In this document: positions 43,085 to 51,225 of the stretch, in pieces | Numbering within the stretch: the stretch's first letter is position 1 | How the letters are laid out: each line of letters starts with the position of its first letter | DNA from: Sphaerimonospora cavernae | Lineage (GTDB): Bacteria; Actinomycetota; Actinomycetes; Streptosporangiales; Streptosporangiaceae | Length of the DNA: 64,000 bases | Direction of reading: 5' to 3' | Assembly: GCF_042435035.1 (NCBI RefSeq) | Contig: NZ_JBHMQT010000059.1 | Coordinates: forward strand, 1-64,000 | Made by a program: the position numbers and the translations under genes | The notes under the pieces: generated by a model | What the model was told of the DNA's origin: nothing | The model's input: the letters and a program-made list of their open reading frames with translations, nothing else | The model's database searches: none

Positions 43085-44196
43085 ATGACCACCAGGGATG
43101 AGGTGGTGACACGTCTCACCGCACCTGGCGAGGCGTTCGAGATCCGCGTCGAAGACGTGCTCGGCGAGCCGATGGAGGCTTTCGCCAACCGGCAGCGCTC
43201 ACTCGGCGAGTTGCTGCGCGCCTCGGTCGCGTTCGGCGACCGCGAATACCTCGTCACGGAGAGCGGCACGCTCACCTACGCCGACCACCACGCCGCGGTG
43301 GCCGCCCTCGCGGTGGCACTGCGCGACGAGTACGGCGTGGGCAAGGGCGATCGCGTCGCCATCTGCTCGGCCAACAACCCAGAATGGATCACCACGTTCT
43401 GGGCCGCCGTGTCGCTCGGCGCCATCGCGGTCGGAATGAACTCGATGTGGGCGAGTCCGGAGATCGACTACGGCATCGAGTTGACCGAGCCCAAGGTCCT
43501 GGTCGCCGACGCTCCCCGCCGGAAACTCGCCGGCGATCCCGGCATCCCCGTGCTGTCGGTGGAGGAGGACGTGCCGGCCCTCATCGCCCGGCACAGCGGT
43601 GCCGTACTGCCCGACGACGTGGCCGAAGAGGACGACCCCGCGGTGATCCTCTTCACCAGCGGCACGACCGGGGCGGCCCAAAGGGCCGGCCCGCTCGCAC
43701 CGGAACATGATCGCCGCCTGCTGGTTCCACCTGCTCAACGACGCGGTCGCGACCGAACTGGGCAGCCCGCAGACGGACCGCCGGTTCCTGCTCGCCACGA
43801 CGCTGTTCCACATCGCTGCGCTGCACAACCTCGCCGTCATCCACCTCGGCCGGTTCGACATCGACCGGGTGCTCCGGCTCATCGAGCGGGAGCGGATCAC
43901 CAACTGGGACACCGTACCCACGATGATCTCACGGCTGGTCGAGCACGGAGACCTCGCGAAGTACGACCTCGGCTCGCTGCAGCTTCGTCCTCGGCGCTCG
44001 GCATGCCGATCTCGGCGAGGAGGTGGCCGCGGTGGTGGTCGTGGCACCCGGTGCGATGGTCACCGAGGACGAACTGCGGGAGCACATGCTCGCCGGGATC
44101 GCCCGCTACAAGGTCCCCACCCTGCCGCGCAACGCCACCGGCAAGATCAACCGCGCGCAGGTCGAGCTGGCGACGGCGCCCACTCATCGCGGCTGA
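43085..44196 (+). pseudogene. Acyl-CoA synthetase (FadD-like), frameshifted and internally deleted
   Basis: Three pieces of an AMP-forming acyl-CoA synthetase occur in three frames. Piece 1 (43,085 to about 43,680) runs from the start to the ATP motif 'ILFTSGTTG'. Piece 2 (about 43,690-43,985) continues 'NMIAACWFHLLND' to 'LAKYDLGSLQL'. Piece 3 (about 43,990 to the stop at 44,194-44,196) holds the C-terminal 'LGEEVAAVVVVAPGAM' and 'NATGKINRAQ' with the catalytic Lys. Between pieces 2 and 3 roughly 180-200 residues are missing, including the YGxTE and TGD motifs, so one indel plus one deletion have destroyed it. An intact ligase at 51.2 kb may substitute. Confidence 0.85.
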
Positions 44197-45002
44197 CCAT
44201 CGCCGTCCCGCCGGTCGAACCAATCCCACTGCCAGGGCTGGATGGTGCGCAGCGGGCTGGCCAGCAGCACCCGTTCCCGGGCGGCGCCGGCTGGCGGCGG
44301 TTCAGCGGCCGTCCATCCGGGTTCGCGTGCGGCCATCTCGCGCGCGACCTCGACGGGCTCGGCGTCCAGATAACACAGAATGATGCGGATCGTGGAGTCG
44401 GTCAGCGGCTGCGGCGAGCCGTCGGCGCCGGCCACGCTCACCGTCTCGCTGCGGAATGACCAGGCCCCGGCCACGCCGGATGTGCCGAGCAGTTGTGGGA
44501 TCCGTACCCGGTCGTACCAGTCGAACAGCGTCTCGGCCTGCGGTCCATTCGCGTCGTCGACAGCGGTGACGAACACCTGGATCCCGGTGTGCGGCCGGAA
44601 GGGCAGCGCTGCTGCCGAGATGCGTACCCGCGGATGCACATATCCCCTGACCGGACGGAAGGTGCCCATCAGCGGGCGGCTGGTCCACTCCAGGTCGGGC
44701 CGCCGGCCCTGCTGGAGCGTCGTGTCGCCCAGTTCCCGCCACTGCTTGATGCTCTGCTTGGCTGGCTCGGCGAACCAGTACATCGCCATATAGTCGGCCT
44801 CGCGCAACCACTCGTCGGCCGTTCCGGCCGCCCGGCAGTCCGGGGAGCGCACCCAGCGGTCACCGTGGATGACCCCGGGCAGGGCCAGGTTCTCCGGGCG
44901 GTGGTCGAGTTGATGCCACGCGTTGTAGTCGCCGTGCCGGCGGGGATCGGTCAGGTGCGGGAACGCGAAGAAGACCCGTGTGGCCGTCTGCGGCGTGGTC
45001 AT
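44184..45002 (-). CDS. Hypothetical protein, possible EthD-like dimeric alpha/beta barrel
   Basis: 272 residues, soluble. Two halves each contain a strand-helix pattern typical of ferredoxin-like dimeric barrels: 'FAFPHLTDPRRHGDYNAWHQLDHRPENLALPGVI' near the N-terminus, and 'VFVTAVDD...FDWYDRVRIPQLLGTSG' in the second half. The 'YHxWHxxxH...PGV' pattern resembles EthD-type proteins, which accompany oxidative catabolic pathways, but I cannot name it with certainty. The start overlaps the stop of the ABC ATPase gene (ATGA), making it the last gene of the Opp-type operon. Its 3' end overlaps the tail of the convergent broken synthetase gene by 13 bp. Confidence 0.6.
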   Translation of the reverse strand: MTTPQTATRVFFAFPHLTDPRRHGDYNAWHQLDHRPENLALPGVIHGDRWVRSPDCRAAGTADEWLREADYMAMYWFAEPAKQSIKQWRELGDTTLQQGRRPDLEWTSRPLMGTFRPVRGYVHPRVRISAAALPFRPHTGIQVFVTAVDDANGPQAETLFDWYDRVRIPQLLGTSGVAGAWSFRSETVSVAGADGSPQPLTDSTIRIILCYLDAEPVEVAREMAAREPGWTAAEPPPAGAARERVLLASPLRTIQPWQWDWFDRRDGDGQPR

Positions 45003-45862
45003 GGGGTTGCCTCCTCTTTCGGATGTGCCGAGGGACCGGAGCCGCCCAGAATCATGCGCCGCCCGGTGGCGTCGCGCGGCATCGGTACCGGGATGGCGGA
45101 CAGCAGTCGCGTGGTGTATTCGTGGGTGGGTGAATGGAAGATCTGCTGGACGCCGCCCTGTTCGACGACGCGGCCCCCGGCCATCACCATCACGCGGTCG
45201 GCGATGACCTCCACGAGCGCCAGGTCGTGACTGACGAACAGATAGGACAGTCCCAGCTCCTCCTGCAGGTCGCGCAGCAGGTTGAGCACCTGCGCCCGGA
45301 CCGACACGTCGAGCGCGGCGACGGGTTCGTCGCACACGATGAGGCTGGGATTGAGCGTCAGCGCCCGGGCGATGGCCACCCGTTGCAACTGCCCGCCGGA
45401 CAGCTCGGCGGGATATCTGCCGAGATATCTGCGGCCGATGCCCACGCGGTCCAGCAGTTCGGCGGCACGCCGCGACCGTGTGGCCCGGTCGAGATCGGTG
45501 TGCACGAGCAACGGCTCGGCGACGGCCTCGGCCACGCTCATCCGGGGATCCAGTGAGCTGTAGGGATCCTGGAAGATCATCTGCATGCGCTGCCGCAGCC
45601 GGCGCATCTCCCGAGAGCCGATCGCGAGCACGTCGACTCCGTCGAAGGTGATCCGCCCGGTGTCCGGCCTGATCAGGCGCAGCACGATCCGGCCGAGGGT
45701 CGACTTGCCGGCGCCGGACTCGCCCACCACGGCGAGGCACTCGCCCTTCTCCATGCTGAAGCCGACGTCCTGTACGGCGTGATGCCTGCGGGCCGGTCGG
45801 CCGAGAAGGTCGCGGCCGGTCACGAAGGACTTGGACACTCCTGAGACTTCGAGCAGGCTCAC
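44999..45862 (-). CDS. Oligopeptide/nickel-type ABC transporter ATPase (OppF/DppF-like)
   Basis: 287-residue ATPase. Walker A 'GESGAGKST', Q-loop 'MIFQDPYSSLDPRM', signature 'LSGGQLQRVAIARAL', Walker B 'LIVCDEPVAALD' and H-loop 'VSHDLALV' are all intact. 'HEYTTRLLSAIP' is the OppF-type tail. GTG at 45,862 overlaps the OppD stop (GTGA). It works with the OppD-like ATPase to drive the OppBC permease. The usual iron-sulfur/Cys tail is absent or reduced. Substrate unknown; in this context it could be a solute linked to the acyl-CoA pathway. Confidence 0.93.
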   Translation of the reverse strand: MSLLEVSGVSKSFVTGRDLLGRPARRHHAVQDVGFSMEKGECLAVVGESGAGKSTLGRIVLRLIRPDTGRITFDGVDVLAIGSREMRRLRQRMQMIFQDPYSSLDPRMSVAEAVAEPLLVHTDLDRATRSRRAAELLDRVGIGRRYLGRYPAELSGGQLQRVAIARALTLNPSLIVCDEPVAALDVSVRAQVLNLLRDLQEELGLSYLFVSHDLALVEVIADRVMVMAGGRVVEQGGVQQIFHSPTHEYTTRLLSAIPVPMPRDATGRRMILGGSGPSAHPKEEATP

Positions 45863-46932
45863 GCGACCGTCACTCCCCGCAGTTCGATCTCCTCCGTACG
45901 GACACAACGGGCCCGGCCCGCGGGGCCGTTCGGGTCACTCAGGCCTCTCGGGTCGTGCGGGGCGGCCGGGGTCAGGTCTGGGTGCCGGGAGTCGCATCTG
46001 CCGGGCACGCCGTACGGACACCGGCCGTGGAACCGGCATCCCTCGGGCCAGGCGCCGGGCGCGGGGATGCTGCCGGGGATGGTCTCCAGGCGGCGGTCGG
46101 CGCGCAGGCCGGGCTTCGGGATGGCGGCCAGCAGGCCTGCGGTGTACGGATGTCGGGGCCGCAGGAACACGTCCGCCGCCGTGCCCTGCTCCACCACCTC
46201 GCCGGCGTACATGACGATGACCTTCTGGCACAGCTCGGCCACTACGGCGAGGTCGTGGCTGACGAACAGCAGCGATACCCCCGTCTGCTCCTGCAGGTCC
46301 CGTAGCAGCTGCAGGATCCGCTCCTGCACCGTCACGTCGAGCGCGGTGGTGGGTTCATCGGCGATCAGCAGACGAGGGTTGCACGCCATGACCATGGCGA
46401 TCATCACCCGCTGGCACATCCCCCCGCTGAAGGCATGAGGATAGTCGTCGACGCGTTCGGCTGCCCGTGGGATCTGCACCAGGTCGAGCATCTCGACCGC
46501 ACGCGCCCTGGCGGCCCTGCGGCTCAACCCCAGGTGTCGTCGGGCCGACTCCGCGATCTGGTCTCCGACCGTGAAGGCGGGGTTCAGGCTGCGGATCGGC
46601 TGCTGGAAGATCATGCCCATGCCGGGGCCGCGCAGAGCGCGCCACTCGCGTTCGGGCAGCGCGGTCAACTCCCGGCCGTCGAATCTCACCGAGCCGCCCG
46701 CGATGCGCCCGCCGGTGACGCCGGTCAGCCCCATCACCGCCAGCGACGTGACCGTCTTGCCCGATCCCGACTCACCGACCAGCGCGACGGATTCGCCCTG
46801 GCCCACGGTGAACGACACCCCCTGCACGACCGGCATCCATCCGCCCGTCGGGGTCGGGAACTCCACCGTCAGGTCCTGCGTCTCAAGCAGCGGCAGACCG
46901 TCCGCCTCCCGCTGTCGCGCTCGCGCCGTCAC
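45859..46932 (-). CDS. Oligopeptide/nickel-type ABC transporter ATPase (OppD/DppD-like)
   Basis: 357-residue ATPase. Walker A 'GESGSGKT', Q-loop 'MIFQQPIRSLNP', Walker B 'LLIADEPTTALD' and H-loop 'VSHDLAVV' are intact. The ABC signature is 'FSGGMCQRVMIA', where Cys replaces the usual Arg; the residues that bind nucleotide are unaffected. The C-terminal extension has the OppD-type Cys cluster ('GCRFHGRCPYGVPGRC') typical of a 4Fe-4S site. GTG start at 46,932 is 1 bp after the OppC stop. Part of the permease operon oppB-oppC-oppD-oppF. Confidence 0.92.
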   Translation of the reverse strand: MTARARQREADGLPLLETQDLTVEFPTPTGGWMPVVQGVSFTVGQGESVALVGESGSGKTVTSLAVMGLTGVTGGRIAGGSVRFDGRELTALPEREWRALRGPGMGMIFQQPIRSLNPAFTVGDQIAESARRHLGLSRRAARARAVEMLDLVQIPRAAERVDDYPHAFSGGMCQRVMIAMVMACNPRLLIADEPTTALDVTVQERILQLLRDLQEQTGVSLLFVSHDLAVVAELCQKVIVMYAGEVVEQGTAADVFLRPRHPYTAGLLAAIPKPGLRADRRLETIPGSIPAPGAWPEGCRFHGRCPYGVPGRCDSRHPDLTPAAPHDPRGLSDPNGPAGRARCVRTEEIELRGVTVA

Positions 46933-46933
46933 G

Positions 46934-47848
46934 TCAGTCTCCCTTGCTGCTCGCCGACCGGCTGCGCAGCAGGCCCTTGCGCACGCCGTCGCCCAGATAG
47001 GTGAAGGCCAGAACGGTCAGGAAGATCATCACTCCGGGCGGCCACACCAGGTACGGCGCCAGGCCCATGTTCGACGACGCCGTGGACAGCATCGACCCCC
47101 AGCTGGCCGTCGGCGGGCGGACGCCGAGGCCGAGGAAGCTCAGGCTCGCCTCCGCCGCCACCGCGGTGCCCAGCGACACGGAGATCACCAGCACGATAGG
47201 CGGCATCACGTTGGGCAGGATGTGCCGCACCGCGGTCCGCGCGTTGGTACAGCCCAACGCGATGGACGCCTCGATGTACGTCTCGTGCCGCACGTCCATC
47301 GTGGCGGCGCGGGCCACCCGGAAGAACCGGGGCGCCATGATCACTCCGATGGCCAGCATGGCGTTGGTGATCCCGGGGCCGAGCACCGCCACGATCGTAA
47401 TCGCCAGCACGAGCGACGGCGCGCTCATCAGGGCGTCCATGATCCGGGTCAGCGCCGTGTCCAGCCATCCCCCCCGATATCCGGCGGCCACGCCCGGCGG
47501 CAGGCCGATCACCAGGGCGACGGCCGCCGCCTGCGCGGCCGCCTGCAGCGATACCCGGGCGCTGTAGATCAGGCGGCTCAGCACGTCCCGGCCGTAGTCG
47601 TCGGTGCCCAGCAGATGCTCGGCGCTGGGCGGTCGCAGCCGCTGGAGCACGTCCTGGACGTCCGGGTCGTACGGCGCGATCGCCGGGGCCAGCACGGCGG
47701 CCAGGACGAGTAGGAGCAGGAACCCACCCGCCAAGATGGTCGACCTGCGACGCAGGATGCCGCGTAGGATCCCGGGCTGGACGGGCTCCGGGTGTCGGTC
47801 GTCGGGTGCGTCGACGGGGTCTTCGGGCGGGGCGGTGACGTTCTTCAT
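46934..47848 (-). CDS. Oligopeptide/nickel-type ABC permease (OppC/DppC-like)
   Basis: 304 residues. The N-terminal hydrophilic tail with one transmembrane helix ('ILAGGFLLLLVLAAVLAPAIA') and the periplasmic 'HLLGTDDYGRDVLSRLIYSARVSL' are the OppC_N signature. Five more helices and the EAA loop 'EASIALGCTNARTAVRHILPN' follow. ATG at 47,848 overlaps the OppB stop (ATGA). It forms the heterodimeric channel with OppB. Confidence 0.93.
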   Translation of the reverse strand: MKNVTAPPEDPVDAPDDRHPEPVQPGILRGILRRRSTILAGGFLLLLVLAAVLAPAIAPYDPDVQDVLQRLRPPSAEHLLGTDDYGRDVLSRLIYSARVSLQAAAQAAAVALVIGLPPGVAAGYRGGWLDTALTRIMDALMSAPSLVLAITIVAVLGPGITNAMLAIGVIMAPRFFRVARAATMDVRHETYIEASIALGCTNARTAVRHILPNVMPPIVLVISVSLGTAVAAEASLSFLGLGVRPPTASWGSMLSTASSNMGLAPYLVWPPGVMIFLTVLAFTYLGDGVRKGLLRSRSASSKGD

Positions 47849-48786
47849 GCGCGCACCTTCGGATTGAAGTAGCCGTAGGAGATGTCGACCAGCAGGTTCA
47901 CCACGACGACGACGCTCGTGGAGAAGAGGACGAAGCCGAGCAGCACCGGGATGTCGCGGCTGAGCACGCTGTCGACCGCGAGGCTGCCGAGCCCGGGCAT
48001 GTTGTAGATCATCTCGATGGTGACCGAGCCGGCGAGCACTTCGGCGACCCGGAAGCCGAGCACGGTCACCACCGGGATGCAGGCGTTCTTCAACGCGTGC
48101 TTGAACAGGACCGCGCCCGGACTCATCCCCTTCGCCTGGGCGTTGAGGACGTAGTCGGACTTGAGTACCTGTCCCAGCGCCGACCGCAGCTGCAACGTCA
48201 CCTCGGCGGCGGGCAGCAGGCCGAGCGCGATGCCGGGCAGGACGAGATGGGACAGCCAGGGCCAGAACCCCTCCGACAGCGGCTCGAACCCGAACGCGGG
48301 GAACAGCTGGTAGGTCACCGCGAACAGCGACGCGAGCACCATTCCGAACCAGAACGCCGGAATCGCGATCGCGATCGAAGCCAGCCAGTTCACCAGGCGG
48401 TCGACGACGCCGCCGGGCCGCAGCGACGCCAGGATCGCCATGAGGACGCCCACGGCCACCGCCATCACCATCGCGAACAGCACCAGCGACATCGTGGTGC
48501 CCATCCGCCGCAGGATCATGTCCGTCACCGACTGCTCCGACATCAGCGACTGCCCCAGGTCTCCCTGAAGCACGCCGCCCATCCACCGCAGATAGCGTTC
48601 CCAGACCGGATCCGCCAGTCCCAGTCGTTCTTGGATCGCCGCGATACGCTCCGGAGTCGGATCATCACCGGCCAAGATCACTGCCGGATCGCCCGGAGCG
48701 AAGTCGATCAGGAGAAAGACCAGGAGCGGCGCCACGAACAACAGTGGGATCGCTGCGAGCAGTCGCTTACCTGCGTGACGCAGCAT
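47845..48786 (-). CDS. Oligopeptide/nickel-type ABC permease (OppB/DppB-like)
   Basis: 313 residues with six hydrophobic segments. 'LLIDFAPGDPAVILAG' near the N-terminus and the EAA loop 'YVLNAQAKGMSPGAVLFKHALKNACIPV' are typical of OppB. ATG at 48,786 is preceded by AAGGGG with 6-base spacing. It is the first gene of the transporter operon. A 31-bp inverted repeat lies 155 bp upstream. No binding-protein gene adjoins; the likely binding protein is the lipoprotein at 53.0-54.6 kb, separated by four other genes' worth of sequence. Confidence 0.93.
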   Translation of the reverse strand: MLRHAGKRLLAAIPLLFVAPLLVFLLIDFAPGDPAVILAGDDPTPERIAAIQERLGLADPVWERYLRWMGGVLQGDLGQSLMSEQSVTDMILRRMGTTMSLVLFAMVMAVAVGVLMAILASLRPGGVVDRLVNWLASIAIAIPAFWFGMVLASLFAVTYQLFPAFGFEPLSEGFWPWLSHLVLPGIALGLLPAAEVTLQLRSALGQVLKSDYVLNAQAKGMSPGAVLFKHALKNACIPVVTVLGFRVAEVLAGSVTIEMIYNMPGLGSLAVDSVLSRDIPVLLGFVLFSTSVVVVVNLLVDISYGYFNPKVRA

Positions 48787-49136
48787 GCCGTGCCCCTTCG
48801 ATGAATAGATGAGCGATGGAGTGGTTTTTCGAATAGGGTTCCGAGCCGACGATTCAAGGGTCGACGGGCGCTTCGCCCACGTTGTGGATCTGGCCCGGGC
48901 CTGAGGTCTCGCTTCTCGACTGAAAGAGATGTCGCGATCGAAATCCACCAAGCAATCATTTGGTTGGATTTGAAAAGACTCTATAGGTGAGGCCGGAACA
49001 TGGTCAAGACATCCGGGTGGCTCGAGACGTCCCGGCTTGGCCTCGACCTATGCGACTGCCCAGTTCGCGAGCCACCGTCGGGCTGTCCACCGGATCCGGA
49101 CAACACACGCCAATTCCCGCACCATCGACCTGCTCA
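48787..49136. promoter_or_regulatory. Intergenic region with a 31-bp inverted repeat
   Basis: 350 bp between the luciferase-like gene and oppB, both on the minus strand. AAATCCA (48,941-48,947) and TGGATTT (48,965-48,971) form outer arms around an imperfect inner dyad (ACCAAGCA ... TTTGGT), giving a TetR-style operator about 155 bp before oppB. It does not fit the KstR2 consensus spacing. I see no coding sequence in the rest of the gap. Confidence 0.5.
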
Positions 49137-50057
49137 TCAGTCCAAGGGACTCTCGCGCAGCCTCGGCAGGACGTCACGGGCGAGCGTGGCGATGACACGC
49201 TCGCGCCCGGCATCCGAGGCCGCGACCTGGATGAGGACACGATCAGCGCCGGCATCGGCGTACTCCTGAAGCCGGCTAACCACCTCCTCAGGCGTGCCGA
49301 GCACGAGATAGCGGTCGGCGAGATCCGAGAAGTCCTGCGCGTAGGTGGCACTGACCGCGGCAATCCCGGTCTCGCGAGCCCAGTCCCGATCCGGATCGAC
49401 GCACGTCCATGCGAAGACGGCGCCGGAGACCGCGTCATGGGGCCGTCCCGCCTCGTCGGCGACGGCCCGCGCCCGCGCCAGGCCGTCGTGTAGCATCCGC
49501 GGGTCGACCATGTAGGGCATCCACACGTCGGCGTACCGCCCGGCCCTGCGGATCGCACCGGCCCTGCGTCCGCCCAGCCAAATCGGCGGTCCTCCCGCCT
49601 GAACCGGCGCGGGCCGCAACGCCACATCGCTCAGCACGACGGACTCGCCCTCGAGACTGATCCGTTCACCGGTGAACAGGGCCCGGAGCACTCGGAGTCC
49701 CTCGTCCAGACGACGGAACCGGGTGGTCGGATCCACCCCGACAGCAGCGAATTCCGCAGGGTACTCCCCTCCTGCCCCGACACCGAGTTCGAACCGCCCA
49801 GCCGATACCCGGTCCAGAGTCACGGCTAGCTTCGCCGCGAGCGCGGCGGGGTAGAGCGGGAGCAGCGTGACCGCGCTGACCAGGCGGATGCGACTGGTGG
49901 CCCCGGCGGCCGCTGCCAACTGTACGAAGGCGTTCGGTGTCGGTCCGTGGAAGAAGAGGTGCTCGCCGCAGCCGAGGTAGTCGAAACCGTGCCGCTCCGC
50001 CAACCGGGCGTCGCGAACGACGTGGTCCGCGTCACCCGCGATCAGGCCCACAAGCAT
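49137..50057 (-). CDS. LLM-class (luciferase-like) flavin/F420-dependent oxidoreductase
   Basis: 306-residue TIM-barrel protein of the luciferase-like superfamily. Typical segments are 'RLAERHGFDYLGCGEHLFFHG', 'RIRLVSAVTLLPLYPAALAAKLAVTLDRVSAGRFELGVGAG' (the LLM core) and 'PIWLGGRRAGAIRRAGRYADVW'. In actinomycetes such enzymes usually use F420 or FMN; which one cannot be told here. It lies downstream of the racemase gene with a 70-bp gap, so it probably shares the transcript. Possible role: a redox or ring-modifying step on the pathway substrate; inference. Confidence 0.88.
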   Translation of the reverse strand: MLVGLIAGDADHVVRDARLAERHGFDYLGCGEHLFFHGPTPNAFVQLAAAAGATSRIRLVSAVTLLPLYPAALAAKLAVTLDRVSAGRFELGVGAGGEYPAEFAAVGVDPTTRFRRLDEGLRVLRALFTGERISLEGESVVLSDVALRPAPVQAGGPPIWLGGRRAGAIRRAGRYADVWMPYMVDPRMLHDGLARARAVADEAGRPHDAVSGAVFAWTCVDPDRDWARETGIAAVSATYAQDFSDLADRYLVLGTPEEVVSRLQEYADAGADRVLIQVAASDAGRERVIATLARDVLPRLRESPLD

Positions 50058-50127
50058 GTCATCGCAGTCCCTTCAAGCGTTCCTCTACTTACGGCAGACC
50101 GCCGAGACGGTAGCCGTACGAGGATCG

Positions 50128-51225
50128 TCAGCGCCCTTCAGCCAGGATCTCGTCTGTGTGTTCACCTGGATACGGGGGCGGCAGGGCAACTCGCGCGACG
50201 CTGCGGGAGAACCTCGGCACGGGCGCGGGTTGGACCACGCCGGCCATTTCAATGAATGCCCCTCTGGCCGCCATCTGCGGATCGGTCGTGGCCTCGTCGA
50301 GGTCGCGGACCGGTGTCACGCAGGCATCGAGACCGCCGAACACGCCCTCCCAGTGGCTGCGCGGCTGGGATTTGAAGATCTCCGCCACAACTCGCTTGAG
50401 CTTGGGCCACGCCGTCCGGTCGTACTGTTGGGGCAGGTCACCCGGGACCAGTCCCAACGCCGTGACGAACCGTTCGTAGAACTGTGGTTCGATCGCCCCG
50501 ACCGCCATGTACCTGCCGTCAGAGGTCTCATAGACGCCATAGAAGTGAGAGCCGGAGTCGAAGGCGTTCGTACCGCGGGCGAGGTTCCAATCACCCCTGG
50601 CCTTCATGCCTCGGATCGCTATGGTAAGCAGGCTTGCGCCTTCGAGCATCGAGCAGTCGATGATCTGGCCCCGTCCCGACTGGGCCCGTTCCAGCAGGGC
50701 AGAGAGCACGCCGAACCCCAGAACCATACCGCCGCCGGCGAAATCGGCGAGGTACATCAGGGGCGGGATCGGGCCGGTCTCATTCGTGCCGATCGAATCC
50801 AGCACACCGGACAGGCTGATGAAGTTGATGTCGTGACCGGCGGCCCGGCTCATCGGTCCGTCCTGGCCCCAGCCTGACATTCGGGCCAGCACCAGTCGGG
50901 AATACCGCGCGGTCAGCTCCGCCGGGTCGATTCCCAACCGTTCCAGCACGCCGGGGCGATACGGATCCATGAGCACATCTGCCTGCTCCAGCAGCCGGAA
51001 CAGCTCGGATTTTCCCTGTGCGGATTTCAGGTCCAGCCGGACGGACCGACGACCCCGGTTGATCGGATTCAGGTGGTGCCGCGGCACTTTTTTCGCGTCA
51101 GCGGACGGTGGATCGACACGAACCACCTCGGCTCCGAGGTCCGCCATCATCATCGCGGCGAACGGCACCGGCCCCAGCCCGGCCAACTCGATGACCCTGA
51201 TCCCCTGCAGAGGCCCGCCGGTCAT
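50128..51225 (-). CDS. Alpha-methylacyl-CoA racemase (CaiB/BaiF family)
   Basis: 365 residues. All three catalytic residues known in mycobacterial alpha-methylacyl-CoA racemase appear at a constant +5 offset: His131 ('AGHDINFISLSG'), Asp161 ('YLADFAGGG') and Glu246 ('GAIEPQFY'), matching His126, Asp156 and Glu241. The enzyme epimerises 2-methyl-branched acyl-CoAs, which is required before beta-oxidation of the steroid side chain or of branched fatty acids, and this fits the dehydrogenase/hydratase/aldolase operon upstream. ATG at 51,225 overlaps the ligase stop (ATGA). Confidence 0.9.
   Translation of the reverse strand: MTGGPLQGIRVIELAGLGPVPFAAMMMADLGAEVVRVDPPSADAKKVPRHHLNPINRGRRSVRLDLKSAQGKSELFRLLEQADVLMDPYRPGVLERLGIDPAELTARYSRLVLARMSGWGQDGPMSRAAGHDINFISLSGVLDSIGTNETGPIPPLMYLADFAGGGMVLGFGVLSALLERAQSGRGQIIDCSMLEGASLLTIAIRGMKARGDWNLARGTNAFDSGSHFYGVYETSDGRYMAVGAIEPQFYERFVTALGLVPGDLPQQYDRTAWPKLKRVVAEIFKSQPRSHWEGVFGGLDACVTPVRDLDEATTDPQMAARGAFIEMAGVVQPAPVPRFSRSVARVALPPPYPGEHTDEILAEGR

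Noticed and set aside
46390..46450. Cys in the OppD ABC signature as inactivating
   Set aside because: The variable fifth position of SGGMxQR tolerates change; Walker A, B and H-loop are intact, so no loss of function is claimed.
48941..48971. Fourth KstR2-type operator
   Set aside because: CCAAGCA is present but the opposite half-site has the wrong spacing and sequence (TTTGGT), so it is listed as a separate inverted repeat.
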